Shown here piece by piece: positions 45,253-53,976 of a stretch of 60,770 nucleotides of DNA (the stretch's first letter is position 1; every line of letters begins with the position of its first letter). The translations under genes were made by a program, and so were the position numbers. The notes under the pieces were generated by a model. That model searched no databases and was not told the origin of the DNA. It saw only the letters and a program-made list of their open reading frames with translations. The stretch is taken from NCBI GenBank assembly GCA_049966155.1, contig JBMFVE010000011.1:1-60770 (forward strand), in the 5' to 3' direction. This DNA is from JBMFVE01 sp049966155 (lineage in GTDB: Bacteria > Bacteroidota > Ignavibacteria > Kryptoniales > JAKASW01).

Positions 45253-46218
45253 ATGCAAAATGATGCACATTTAAAAGCACCATTTACTTTAGCACTGGGC
45301 GGAGGAGGGGCGCGTGGGCTGGCTCACATTGGAGTCCTCAGAGCACTGGAAAGTTACGGACTGATGCCCTCACTTATAGTCGGGTCAAGTATGGGCGCAA
45401 TAATAGGTGCAATGTATAGTCAGCTGCGCGATGCCCTCCATGTTCAAGAGCTGATTGAAGAAATGCTGTACAGAGATTGCTTTACCAATCTTCGACTCGA
45501 TTTAATGCGCGAAAATGCTCGATCAAAAGAACCCATTTCAAGGAAGCATCTTCATGATTATCTTAAACTCGGGCTGTACTTCTCGCATGCTGTAACTAAA
45601 GCGGGAGCGATTGATAGTTCAATATTGATTCATTTACTCTCACGACTTCTCCGGAATGAAGACATTAAAAAGACGCAGATTTCGTTTGCAGCTGTAGCAG
45701 TTAGCATACTGACTGGAGAGGAAAAGCTGCTTACCAGTGGCTCGATAATCAGAGCTGTAGCAGCCAGTTCGGCAATTCCAGGCATGATAACACCTGTTGA
45801 AATAAATGGGGACATGCTTGTTGATGGAAGCGTGCTCCAAACTGTGCCTGTACGTGCTGCAAAGAGTATATCTGCCAATCCAATTGTAGCGGTAGATGTG
45901 TCGAAAGACATCATCCATGAAGCCTTACCTAAAACAGGATTGGATATCATTGTAAGAGCCAGCATAATAGCTAATCGAAAATTGACTCAGGAGTCTTTAA
46001 AAGATGCAAACATGGTTATGGCTCCTGATGTCAGTCACGTGGATTGGTCGGACTTCCATTCGATTGATCAGCTGGTTAAAGCTGGTGAAAATGAAGCGAA
46101 AGTTAAATTAAACAAACCAGATTATGCGAATATCTCTTTGCCACGCAACTACGCCAACGACATACCTCATGATACTAATTCAAGTTTAGCGAATTCTAAC
46201 TACTTTTTAGTACAATAA
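45253..46218 (+). CDS. Patatin-like phospholipase, RssA type
   Basis: A lipid acyl hydrolase of 321 residues. The oxyanion loop LALGGGGARGLAHIGVL (about 13-29) precedes the nucleophile elbow VGSSMGAIIGAMYS (Ser46). The catalytic Asp is in MLVDGSVLQTVPV, the DGG-type motif with Ser in the last position. It has no signal peptide, so it acts in the cytoplasm or on the inner membrane face. GAGGAGAAAA lies before the ATG. Its 3' end overlaps by 23 bases that of the convergent methyltransferase gene. Confidence 0.88.
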   Translation: MQNDAHLKAPFTLALGGGGARGLAHIGVLRALESYGLMPSLIVGSSMGAIIGAMYSQLRDALHVQELIEEMLYRDCFTNLRLDLMRENARSKEPISRKHLHDYLKLGLYFSHAVTKAGAIDSSILIHLLSRLLRNEDIKKTQISFAAVAVSILTGEEKLLTSGSIIRAVAASSAIPGMITPVEINGDMLVDGSVLQTVPVRAAKSISANPIVAVDVSKDIIHEALPKTGLDIIVRASIIANRKLTQESLKDANMVMAPDVSHVDWSDFHSIDQLVKAGENEAKVKLNKPDYANISLPRNYANDIPHDTNSSLANSNYFLVQ

Positions 46219-46816
46219 TATGAGAACCGGGAGGATCATTCTTAATTTCTTTAAGAATTTCCAAATCCGTTCGCTCTACTAATCCTGGTAATCCACCCCC
46301 AGCCAGAAAAGATCTGAAATTTCTATAGTGACTTATCCCTGCGGCAAATTCAACCATCTCATTAAACGCCCTTATTCGCCAATCAGGTTGAGGAAATGCA
46401 TAATCCACGACAATAATCTTTTCAGCATGAACTGATAATTGAAAAAGGATTTCTTCTCGCTTATGAGAATCTATCTCATGAACGACATAAGAAAGAATAG
46501 CATAATCATATATGGCATTCTTCCCAATGAAAAAATCTTCTACAGCTGCATGGTACACTGAAATACCTGAGAAGCCCTGCTTACTAATGTTGCTCCTAGC
46601 CCTCTCGATATTCCTTATTGACGGGTCAATCCCATCAACCTTTCGGCACTTGTCTGCCAATTGAAACAAAAGTCGCCCGGTTCCTGTCCCCACATCAAGC
46701 ACAACAGCTCCGTCGTGAATCATATCTTTAACAAGACGAAATGCATAATCTTGATTAGGTGCCACAAATCGGTCGTAAAACCATCCATCATACCAGTGCT
46801 TCTTGTCTATCGTCAT
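46196..46816 (-). CDS. Class I S-adenosylmethionine-dependent methyltransferase
   Basis: A cytoplasmic methyltransferase of 206 residues. Motif I is VVLDVGTGTGRLLFQLADKC (about 35-54), followed by acidic VDGIDPSIRNIERA and the post-motif YDYAILSYVVHEIDSHKRE. The start sequence, MTIDKKHWYDGWFYDRFVAP, resembles UbiE/COQ5-like enzymes acting on small molecules or lipids; the acceptor is unknown. Its end overlaps the patatin gene end. No operon partner is seen. Confidence 0.82.
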   Translation of the reverse strand: MTIDKKHWYDGWFYDRFVAPNQDYAFRLVKDMIHDGAVVLDVGTGTGRLLFQLADKCRKVDGIDPSIRNIERARSNISKQGFSGISVYHAAVEDFFIGKNAIYDYAILSYVVHEIDSHKREEILFQLSVHAEKIIVVDYAFPQPDWRIRAFNEMVEFAAGISHYRNFRSFLAGGGLPGLVERTDLEILKEIKNDPPGSHIIVLKSS

Positions 46817-47048
46817 ATTCTCCTTAACTTTTTAATACTTGGATGCATATAGCGCATTGGGGGTTCAAAGTATCTAATTCATTGTGAGAACAAATCAAGT
46901 CATGCTGGAGCATTTCAATATCACACAAAAGTTAGCAACCCCTGTAAGCAAAAGAGGCCCCTTCCCTTTATGCCTTGTAAGGTGTTACATTTTTCGACTC
47001 TGACAATAAAATAAAAGAGAGTATACCTCATTGAACTTTCAATAAAAT

Positions 47049-47082
47049 AAGCCGTTCCTTTAAGTTCACAAAGGAACGGCTT
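47049..47082 (-). terminator. Intrinsic terminator of the T9SS-sorted YCF48-like gene
   Basis: AAGCCGTTCCTTT and AAAGGAACGGCTT (13-base perfect arms, 8-base loop) lie 22 bases beyond the stop of the minus-strand gene ending at 47104. On that strand the stem is followed by ATTTTATT, a fair T-tract. Confidence 0.88.
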
Positions 47083-47103
47083 CAGTAGACAAAAGTTCTT
47101 GAA

Positions 47104-48525
47104 CTATTTTATAACAACTAACTTTTTAGATTCGAAATATGTTTTGGGTTTCTTTTCAAGTGAACTCGCCATAAGCCGATAAAAATAGACACCGCTAGGC
47201 AGGCTTGATGCATCAAGCGCAACTGAATAACTGCCCGCCATTTTGTATTCGTCAATGAGTGTTTTCACTTCTCTGCCAAGTATGTCATGCAAAGCCAGCT
47301 TGACATGTGACCTTACCGGCAGGTCGAAATAAATAACAGTCAATGGGTTAAAAGGATTTGGGTAGTTCTGATAAAGGCGAAAAGACTGCACTGCAAATTC
47401 AGGTTTGGCAATACGTGTTACTCCGCCGTTATTAGCAGTGTGCCCTATCAGTCCAGCATATAAATGCAAAGAATCTGGCCCATTGCAATTCGCAACGCAT
47501 TGTTCCTGGGTAAACCATCCATTATTAATGTCACGAAAATAAATGCTAAAAATGCGCCCTGCACTTGGTGGAGATGAAATAGGCTCAACCGACCACTTTA
47601 CTCCCCCATCAGCTGTAAACATAATTGCAGGTACATCACCACTGGGCGATAAAAGTTTCAAGCCAATCCAACCGGTATCCGCGTTCAAGAAGAAGAGAGA
47701 ATTGGCACTGGCAACAGATGAAGGAACATTAACTTTTTTCCATGTAGAACCGCCATCGGTGGTCTTTAGAATCTGAATCGCATTTCGCCCAACAACCCAG
47801 CCGTTATGTACATCCAAAAACTGCACTGCATCAAAACCGTAGTTACTGGTGTCAGCATATATTGTCGCCCAACTAGCTCCTCCATCAGTTGTCTTAATAA
47901 TGCCATAGGGCGGCGCTGCAATACCACTGTTATTCACTCCCCAACCATTGTTGGCATCAACAAAGTAAAAGATACCCCCGGTTGGAGGCTGCGCAACTGT
48001 AGAATTCCATGATAAACCACCGTTTGTGGTGCTATACAACTTAGCTTTATTAGTCAGCAAGTTGAATGCAGAAAACCATCCTAAGGTATCGTTGACAAAT
48101 TGAACCTGAACTCCTATTTCGCCAGGATTGCTCGAACCATACTTTGACCAGGAGACTCCGCCATCTCTGGTGTAGTAAAGCACAATACCATGAGCATCTT
48201 CAAAACCCTTTCCGGCTGACCCGATAATCCATCCATGATTGGCATCCGTCCACCACATACTTATAGGAGGGTCACAAATCATAAATACCGTGTCATTAGG
48301 AAAAGGATTGACAATGCTCCATGTTCCTCCTGCATCACTGGTGTGAAGCAATGATCCGTTTGCTGCCGCAATCCAACCTTCCTTATCACTGACAAACTGA
48401 ATTTTTCCAAGATCAACGTAAGGCCATAATGGGCTTGATTGGTAAGACCATTGAGCTATTGACAGGGTAGCTGTACCTAGCGAAAGCATTATGAGCTTAA
48501 ATAAGATTGAAAATGTAGTTTTCAT
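47104..48525 (-). CDS. YCF48-like propeller protein with type IX secretion domain
   Basis: A secreted protein of 473 residues. The ATG at 48525 is preferred, as TATGGAGGC precedes it and a signal peptide follows (MKTTFSILFKLIMLSLGTAT, cut near SIAQW). The body has repeats of the photosystem-II-assembly-factor (YCF48/BNR) type, with Trp and Asp motifs such as TSDAGGTWSIV, TTDGGASWATIY, TTDGGSTWKKVN and FRDINNGWFTQEQC. The C-terminus (about 390-473) is a T9SS type A sorting domain: YQNYPNPFNPLTVIYFDLPV, GREVKTLIDEYKMAGSYSV and SLPSGVYFYRL, ending KLVVIK. That shows secretion by the Bacteroidota-type system to the surface or outside. Function of the propeller unknown. Confidence 0.88.
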   Translation of the reverse strand: MKTTFSILFKLIMLSLGTATLSIAQWSYQSSPLWPYVDLGKIQFVSDKEGWIAAANGSLLHTSDAGGTWSIVNPFPNDTVFMICDPPISMWWTDANHGWIIGSAGKGFEDAHGIVLYYTRDGGVSWSKYGSSNPGEIGVQVQFVNDTLGWFSAFNLLTNKAKLYSTTNGGLSWNSTVAQPPTGGIFYFVDANNGWGVNNSGIAAPPYGIIKTTDGGASWATIYADTSNYGFDAVQFLDVHNGWVVGRNAIQILKTTDGGSTWKKVNVPSSVASANSLFFLNADTGWIGLKLLSPSGDVPAIMFTADGGVKWSVEPISSPPSAGRIFSIYFRDINNGWFTQEQCVANCNGPDSLHLYAGLIGHTANNGGVTRIAKPEFAVQSFRLYQNYPNPFNPLTVIYFDLPVRSHVKLALHDILGREVKTLIDEYKMAGSYSVALDASSLPSGVYFYRLMASSLEKKPKTYFESKKLVVIK

Positions 48526-48643
48526 TTTTAAGCCTCCATACTTGATATTGATCGTTATACACCCATGCCAAATTACAACAAGAAAGGGAGAATTGCAAAG
48601 AAACGAAAGTAGATGTGTAAAGAGATTGTTACCACGGTAGGAA

Positions 48644-48796
48644 GACTCCAAACGCTATGAGAAAGGATCTGTTATCGTTATCTCCAACAGGCCCTTCGAG
48701 CAGTGGGGAAAGACCTTCAAGGATGACGTGGTGGCCGCTGCGATCCTCGATCGCTTACTTCACCACTCTTATCCGTTCCTCATCAACGGAAAAAGC
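48644..48796 (+). pseudogene. IS21-type IstB transposase helper relic
   Basis: A plus-strand open stretch encodes RYEKGSVIVISNRPFEQWG, KTFKDDVVAAAILDRLLHHS and YPFLINGKS, a clear match in memory to the C-terminal region of IstB, the ATPase of IS21 elements (SNRPF..W and DDVVAAAILDRLLHH motifs). A stop in frame at 48638-48640 and loss of the Walker parts show it is a fragment. It ends six bases from the stop of the thioesterase gene on the other strand. No istA or terminal repeat is seen. Confidence 0.8.
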
Positions 48797-48801
48797 ACGA
48801 C

Positions 48802-49263
48802 TCACAGTTTCATGAAATCTTTAAGCTCATCCTCCTTCAGGATTGTTGAATCGTGCAGTCTCATTAAAACACACTGTTGTTCAGCAATCGTACAAACGCG
48901 AGAGCTCACTTCAATGCTCGCTTTAAGCATCAGCACCCCATGACCAATTCCTGAGAGAATTATTTTCCCGATTGGCCGGTCAAACAGTTTGATCTCCCTT
49001 TTATATTTTACTAATGTTGAAGTAACAACAATGTAAAATCCAGCCTCAATGACCTTTCTCAGATCAAAGATCTCCTTCATTAACTCTGTCCTGAGATCCT
49101 CAAGCCATCTTACATACACGATATTGTTAACATGTCCTGCAGCATCAATATCATACGCTTTTACTTCGAGCTTCAATTCAATTCCACGATTTAAAAAATC
49201 GTTCACAAAATCACCTATTCTAATCACGGAAGAAAGACAGCTGCTGCGGTAACCGTTGTCCAT
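48802..49263 (-). CDS. 4HBT-type acyl-CoA thioesterase
   Basis: A hotdog-fold protein of 153 residues. The catalytic segment is KAYDIDAAGHVNNIVYVRWL, the YbgC/FadM type with a conserved Asp. GGAGGGAG lies 13 bases before the ATG at 49263; a GTG at 49227 that overlaps the preceding stop (GTGA) is an alternative giving 141 residues. It is the last gene of the ten-gene minus-strand run. The C-terminal residues run up to the IstB relic six bases further, so insertion may have altered its end. Substrate unknown. Confidence 0.82.
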   Translation of the reverse strand: MDNGYRSSCLSSVIRIGDFVNDFLNRGIELKLEVKAYDIDAAGHVNNIVYVRWLEDLRTELMKEIFDLRKVIEAGFYIVVTSTLVKYKREIKLFDRPIGKIILSGIGHGVLMLKASIEVSSRVCTIAEQQCVLMRLHDSTILKEDELKDFMKL

Positions 49264-49769
49264 AACCCATTTCTTTCTCCCTCCGCAGTCTGTGTTATAT
49301 TAAATGTCCGGACTATTTTCCCCGACATCTTAAACACCTGTTCTCGTTCATTCCAGTCAATATTAGGGTTAAACTCAACTCCAATGGCTGTTGCAAGCAT
49401 TTGCGCTGCGAGATCCTCAGCATATTCACCAACAGACTTCTCATTGATGCCAAATGCATGATGCTCAGATAGATACCCATACTGAGTGTTATCAGCAGGA
49501 ATTGCGACCCCGATGGACGCTGATATAAGGCGGTTAGGTTCGTTTGTTGCATTCCGAGCCATTACGGTAAAAGCAATTTGACCTTTACGAACCTCTCTTA
49601 ATCCAACCTCCCTGCTAACCCTCTTACAACCAGGAGGAAAGATGCTGCTTACCGTAACAAGATTACAGATTTCAATTCCAGCATCTCTCAGCGCAAGCTC
49701 AAAAGAGCTCAGGTAATCCTTGTGCCTTCCGACGCCTTTGGTAAAAAATATTTTTGATGGGACAAACAA
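49224..49769 (-). CDS. Pyruvoyl-dependent arginine decarboxylase
   Basis: A self-processing enzyme of 181 residues that turns arginine into agmatine, the first step of polyamine synthesis. The self-cleavage site is NLVTVSSIFPPGCKRVS, between Ser41 and Ser42, giving the pyruvoyl cofactor on the new N-terminus. Conserved later regions are RKGQIAFTVMARNATNEPNR, ISASIGVAIPADNTQYGYLS and EHHAFG. The start is TTG at 49769, with AAAGGT ten bases upstream. It is placed two bases after the methyltransferase gene. No speB-like agmatinase is adjacent. Confidence 0.9.
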   Translation of the reverse strand: MFVPSKIFFTKGVGRHKDYLSSFELALRDAGIEICNLVTVSSIFPPGCKRVSREVGLREVRKGQIAFTVMARNATNEPNRLISASIGVAIPADNTQYGYLSEHHAFGINEKSVGEYAEDLAAQMLATAIGVEFNPNIDWNEREQVFKMSGKIVRTFNITQTAEGERNGLWTTVTAAAVFLP

Positions 49770-49771
49770 TT

Positions 49772-50332
49772 TTAGCTTATACCTTTCTTAGATTCTAATT
49801 TCTTAAAAGAGATGAAATAATGCGTATCGAGATCAATAAAGGAGCTCATCTCAAAGTAATAAGACTCTACTTTTCTCCTGATTTCATCTTTTGAGAACCT
49901 TATGCTTTTGGGTGGACCGAAGGGCGTTTCCGGATGGAATTCTATGAGGTCCAGGTCCGCACCACCATTCAGCTTATCGGATAAAGCCGAAAGTATTTCG
50001 TCTTGACAACTCATATCGTGGAATGAATTTGAAAAGAAGACATGGGTCACACCAGTAAGATCATGGTTTTTAAACCATTGACAAGCATCCTCACAAAAAG
50101 TTTCTATATTTGACTTCGCATAGAAATCTCCCTTAAGCCCATCGCAATACTCGTCAATTGCCATGACTTTTCCGCATTGCTCTGCAAATCGCAAACTGTA
50201 GTATCCATCGCCGGAGCCGACATCAAGTACGACGTCTAACTTAGAAAGGTTCATGCTTTTTATCAGCAGGTCCGCAATTCTTGATTTTGTTTCCAGGTTG
50301 CCGTGTTGACGACGGTGTGGGGGATCTGGCAT
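49772..50332 (-). CDS. Class I methyltransferase
   Basis: A protein of 186 residues. Motif I is LDVVLDVGSGDGYYSLRFAE (about 33-52), followed by VMAIDEYCDGLK and THVFFSNSFHDMSCQDEILS. The sequence resembles small-molecule methyltransferases of anaerobic metabolism. Its first base overlaps the stop of the radical SAM gene (TAATG), so they are translationally coupled and probably act together. Acceptor unknown. Confidence 0.82.
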   Translation of the reverse strand: MPDPPHRRQHGNLETKSRIADLLIKSMNLSKLDVVLDVGSGDGYYSLRFAEQCGKVMAIDEYCDGLKGDFYAKSNIETFCEDACQWFKNHDLTGVTHVFFSNSFHDMSCQDEILSALSDKLNGGADLDLIEFHPETPFGPPKSIRFSKDEIRRKVESYYFEMSSFIDLDTHYFISFKKLESKKGIS

Positions 50333-51294
50333 TATGATGTTCCTCCTTTCAATAGGTTTTTCATGAAGTAATACTTTCCAGAGTATTCGACCTGCCTGAT
50401 GACATTTTCCGCAATCAACTTATCAATCAGTTTCCATGCGGTTTTCGACTTATCGAGGAACTCCTTCACAGCTTCAATACTCATCGGATGTACCGATAAA
50501 ATGCTGAGAAGCTCTCTTTCTGCGTCACTTGTATACGTGAAATCTGTCCCTTCGCTATGAGTAAGAATCTCGACATCGCTAAGTTTCTCACTGAATATCT
50601 GGTAAGCGGCATTTAGCTGCTCTTCATCCGGACGTCGAACCCATGCTTCTGCAGGGGGTCGGGTAGCAACAAGAATGTATGCAACAGAAGGATTAAGCAT
50701 AGCAATGAAATTAGCGGTTTGCTTAAGAATGTCAGTTGAGTCATTGACGCCCTTAACCAGCATGGTTTCTGTTACCATTGTTCCCTTGAACTCCTTTGAG
50801 AATGCAAGTGCACCACCCAATATCTTATCCAGCTTAAGTGTACCATGGGGCCGATCTATTTTCCTCCACACCTTTTCATCAACCGAGTCAATTTTCAATG
50901 AGACCCAATCTGCCTTCATTAGGTCATCCCTGACATTCCCGTCCCAGATTAAAGATGCGTTTGTGATGACAGCAATTTTAATTCCAAATACTTTGAGCAT
51001 CTTAATTGTCTTACCAAGGTTGACATCTAGTGTTGGTTCACCATCAGGCACGAAAGTTAGGTAATCAATCCTCTCGCCCGCATTTTTGAGTTCAGAAATC
51101 CTTGCAGCGGTTTGATTATAAATCTCGTCAGGCTTTATAAAGTGTTTCCGCGTCACCGTCATCAAGTCAGTCAATCCAATTTGGCAATAGACACAAGAAT
51201 AACTGCAGGTTTTTGGGGGAATGTTGTTTATCCCAAGGCTCCTGCCCAGTCTTCGGGAGGGTATGGGTCCGAAAACCATTACTTTTGAAACCAT
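50332..51294 (-). CDS. Radical SAM protein
   Basis: A 4Fe-4S radical enzyme of 320 residues. The cluster motif is CSYSCVYCQIG (Cys30, Cys34, Cys37), after FGPIPSRRLGRSLGINNIPP, a conserved start in a family of archaeal and bacterial radical SAM proteins without known reaction. Other landmarks are FVPDGEPTLDVNLGKTIKML and ITNASLIWDG. The ATG at 51294 overlaps the flavoprotein gene by 16 bases; an ATG at 51279 that overlaps its stop codon is an alternative. The C-terminus about 250-320 looks like a winged helix (HPMSIEAVKEFLDKSKTAWK). The pairing with a methyltransferase suggests joint modification of a substrate, which is inference. Confidence 0.9.
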   Translation of the reverse strand: MVSKVMVFGPIPSRRLGRSLGINNIPPKTCSYSCVYCQIGLTDLMTVTRKHFIKPDEIYNQTAARISELKNAGERIDYLTFVPDGEPTLDVNLGKTIKMLKVFGIKIAVITNASLIWDGNVRDDLMKADWVSLKIDSVDEKVWRKIDRPHGTLKLDKILGGALAFSKEFKGTMVTETMLVKGVNDSTDILKQTANFIAMLNPSVAYILVATRPPAEAWVRRPDEEQLNAAYQIFSEKLSDVEILTHSEGTDFTYTSDAERELLSILSVHPMSIEAVKEFLDKSKTAWKLIDKLIAENVIRQVEYSGKYYFMKNLLKGGTS

Positions 51295-52619
51295 TTAACA
51301 ATTGCATCAATAGTAGCGTTAATAACAGGGTAAGCAACCGGAGATGGAGTAAGAAGGGGATGAGTTCCGATTTGCAGCGTGTTTATATCGGTATCTGTCA
51401 TCCTGTTAAGTATCATCACGGAGACCATATTGATAAGCTCACCAACGGAATTTCCACCGTATATCTCGGCTCCCAGCAAGGTATGAGAATAAGTGGAGAA
51501 AATAAGCTTCACATAGACCTCTGAAGCTCCTGGGAGTTTTCCGGGGTGACGGTCAACTGCTTTTGAGGTCCCGACCGTATAATCAATCCCCTTTTGGCTT
51601 GCACGCGCTTCAGTCATTCCTGTAACCGCAAAAGCAGTATTGCCAATTTTAGTTGAGAAGGTTCCCAGAACACCCTGATATTGTCTGACAACCTTAATTG
51701 AGTAAAGATTTGATCCCACGAGACGGCCTTCGGCCATGGCTGTAGAAGCAAGCATAATATTTGTTAAGTCACCTGTAAAGAAATCATTCTTAATGGCACA
51801 GTCACCAACCGCAAAAATGTCCTCCTCCGACGTTCTCAGGTAATTGTCCACCAGAACCCCTTTAGCTTCCTGGTAAGCAACGCCTAACCTTTTAATTAAA
51901 TCAAGATTTGGCCTGTACCCAACAGAAATAATAACAAGGTCGCAATCCAATTTTGCGCCATCACTCAATTCAACGCCGCTAACAGATGACCCGCCAAGTA
52001 TTCTCTTAACGCTCTTCTTTGTAATTATTCTTGCACCCTCCTTTGCCAGTTCTTCTTCTGCAACTCTGGCGAACTCAAGATCCATTGTCATCAAAAGATG
52101 AGGCATCATTTCAACAATGGTTACCTTCTTCCCCGCCTTCAATAGTTCGTCTGCAACTTCCACACCAATATATCCGCCACCAATTATAACCACGTGGTTT
52201 GCGCTGTGTACCGCTGCACGCAGTTTCTCTAAATAATCCTTTTGCTTCTTCACAAGGAAGACACCTTCTTTGTCAGCCCCTTCAATTGATGGTTTAACCG
52301 CATTAGAACCTGTTGCCAGGACAAGCTTCTCATACTTGACCTGCTCTCCACTGGCAAGTATAAGAGTATGGTCATTCCTGTCGACAGCTTCATCGTTCAA
52401 TATTTCAATTCTATTTGCTACAAGTGGTGCGTCGGTAAGTATGTTATCATCGATACTTTTCAGAGAAAAGAGTGTATACGGTATCCCGCATGGGATCATA
52501 GGTTTCGCTTCTTTTCTTATAAGAGCAATCCTCTTATTGGGATAAGAGTTCTTCGCCGAGAGGGCAGCCGTTACACCAGCTGGACCTCCGCCGACAATTA
52601 CTACATCATAGCTTTTCAT
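51279..52619 (-). CDS. CoA-disulfide reductase/NADH oxidase-type flavoprotein
   Basis: A flavoenzyme of 446 residues. FAD motif VVIVGGGPAGVTAALSAKNS is at the start, and the single redox cysteine is Cys44 in PMIPCGIPYTLFS, as in CoA-disulfide reductase and NADH oxidase rather than two-Cys relatives. The NAD domain has VVIIGGGYIGVEVADELLKA, and the second FAD motif is DIFAVGDCAIKNDFF. The family reduces CoA disulfide, polysulfide, persulfide or oxygen; which applies here is not clear. It is 15 bases after the DUF89 gene and overlaps the radical SAM gene by 16. An oxygen- or disulfide-stress role fits the nearby peroxiredoxin. Confidence 0.88.
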   Translation of the reverse strand: MKSYDVVIVGGGPAGVTAALSAKNSYPNKRIALIRKEAKPMIPCGIPYTLFSLKSIDDNILTDAPLVANRIEILNDEAVDRNDHTLILASGEQVKYEKLVLATGSNAVKPSIEGADKEGVFLVKKQKDYLEKLRAAVHSANHVVIIGGGYIGVEVADELLKAGKKVTIVEMMPHLLMTMDLEFARVAEEELAKEGARIITKKSVKRILGGSSVSGVELSDGAKLDCDLVIISVGYRPNLDLIKRLGVAYQEAKGVLVDNYLRTSEEDIFAVGDCAIKNDFFTGDLTNIMLASTAMAEGRLVGSNLYSIKVVRQYQGVLGTFSTKIGNTAFAVTGMTEARASQKGIDYTVGTSKAVDRHPGKLPGASEVYVKLIFSTYSHTLLGAEIYGGNSVGELINMVSVMILNRMTDTDINTLQIGTHPLLTPSPVAYPVINATIDAIVKWFQK

Positions 52620-52634
52620 CTTCTTCCTTTATTT

Positions 52635-53483
52635 TTATGAATTAAGATAAAGGGCGCTTGCACCAACAGATAAACCAGACCGCCGTGCAATCGCTTCGCA
52701 TTTAACTTTGAACAAAAAGTAAACCCGTCTCTCAACATCCATAAGAGTTTCATAATTTCCCTGTCCCTTTGCTATGACCACATCTGCATTATCAAATAGG
52801 TCAATAAACTCAGGTGTGCACTGACCCAAATCAGTGCCGGCTATTCTGCTCCCGCTTTCGATCACGCTGCAGATTTTATCAATGCCAAGGTTCCTTGCAT
52901 CTTCAAGTGTAATATCGTTCAGAATCGGGTAAGAGCGCACAGCAAATACAAGCTTCTTTGTTTTAAGTTGTTCCAATAAAATCTTGTCAAATAACGCTTC
53001 CTCATAGTTATCGCCAATATATAGTACCGTTGATGCCTCTTGAAGATCCGTGCGCAATAACATTAGCGCCTTACTATTAATCCTGTTAGCTGTGATCCTG
53101 TTTACCTCTTGCTCTATGGAAAAATTAGGATTTGCTGCAAGATCAATTGTATTCCCCATTATGGCAATTCTCAAAGCCATTTCGAGCTTGTCGCCCGCAC
53201 TATTTACCATTGCCTCCAGATACTTAATAAAACGCTCCGCCTTTTTAATGTTTTCCTCTTTGACATTCTTGTAAGGATTTTTGACACCTAAAGCTTTTTC
53301 GATTATTGATTGCATTGTTGAAGAAAACATTGGTGCAGCGGAATTCATATCAATACTGTCGACAGCCCTACACACATCTTTGATAATGTTGAATTGGAGC
53401 TCTGCGTTCTTTGGAACAAGAAGTTTCGCTGTTGTATATGCCTGTTTAACAACGCACGGAATACATTCGGGGTCAAGCTTCAT
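52635..53483 (-). CDS. DUF89-family (ARMT1-like) protein
   Basis: A protein of 282 residues of the DUF89 group, metal-dependent phosphatases proposed to clear damaged metabolites. Motifs: DPECIPCVVKQAYTTAKLLV with Cys7 and Cys10, the metal site YIGDNYEEALFDKILLEQL, and ADVVIAKGQGNYETLMDVE. The CxxC at the N-terminus is typical of the archaeal and anaerobe branch. The start ATG overlaps the NifX-like stop in ATGA. Its place next to a NifX-like protein suggests a cofactor-related job, but that is inference. Confidence 0.88.
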   Translation of the reverse strand: MKLDPECIPCVVKQAYTTAKLLVPKNAELQFNIIKDVCRAVDSIDMNSAAPMFSSTMQSIIEKALGVKNPYKNVKEENIKKAERFIKYLEAMVNSAGDKLEMALRIAIMGNTIDLAANPNFSIEQEVNRITANRINSKALMLLRTDLQEASTVLYIGDNYEEALFDKILLEQLKTKKLVFAVRSYPILNDITLEDARNLGIDKICSVIESGSRIAGTDLGQCTPEFIDLFDNADVVIAKGQGNYETLMDVERRVYFLFKVKCEAIARRSGLSVGASALYLNS

Positions 53484-53872
53484 TTCTGCTTCCCGTGCCT
53501 CCCGATGCTCCTCTTTGCTGTTGGCCCGAACAATTCGGTTAGTTCACCAGCAAGAAATTTCTTTATTGCATCCCCCACGTTCATTTTTCTCGCCAGATAA
53601 ACTTTTGTCTCGGGAGTCTTTATGATTTGAAAAGCAGCCGGACCTATATTTCCCACTATAAATGCTTTAACGCCCTTCTCCAAAAAGTCCCGGAGGTTGG
53701 CATGTTCCTCACCTGTCTCCATCTCCTGGTCTTCAATATGGTCGTTTTTTACGGCATCAAAGAAACCCGATTCTGTGTTGTACATGATATAGTAATCAGC
53801 ATGCCCAAATCTCTTTGAAACCTCTGAATCAAGGTTATTTCCATCTGCACCTATAACTATCAGCATCTCCAA
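53480..53872 (-). CDS. NifX/NifB-like dinitrogenase-cofactor-domain protein
   Basis: A protein of 130 residues with the dinitrogenase iron-molybdenum cofactor biosynthesis domain: GADGNNLDSEVSKRFGHADY, then KAFIVGNIGPAAFQIIKTPE and KVYLARKMNVGDAIKKFLAG. Stand-alone members of this family bind metal-sulfur clusters and occur in many bacteria without nitrogenase, as here, where no nif genes are visible. It sits after a 104-base gap with a hairpin behind the peroxiredoxin gene and overlaps the DUF89 gene by 4 bases. A second member lies at 59535-59942. Confidence 0.88.
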   Translation of the reverse strand: MEMLIVIGADGNNLDSEVSKRFGHADYYIMYNTESGFFDAVKNDHIEDQEMETGEEHANLRDFLEKGVKAFIVGNIGPAAFQIIKTPETKVYLARKMNVGDAIKKFLAGELTELFGPTAKRSIGRHGKQK

Positions 53873-53927
53873 TTAGCCTTTTAAATTTTCCTTTAATAAC
53901 CTACTGCCATAAGTCGTATAGGTAGTA

Positions 53928-53960
53928 GACGAACCACAGGATTAAATCATGTGGTTCGTC
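53928..53960 (-). terminator. Hairpin between peroxiredoxin and NifX-like genes
   Basis: GACGAACCACA (53928-53938) and TGTGGTTCGTC (53950-53960) form a perfect 11-base stem with an 11-base loop, 17 bases after the peroxiredoxin stop on the minus strand. It lacks a T-tract, so it may be an RNA processing or stability element, or a partial terminator inside the operon. Confidence 0.5.
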
Positions 53961-53976
53961 GCCAGCGATTTCACTT

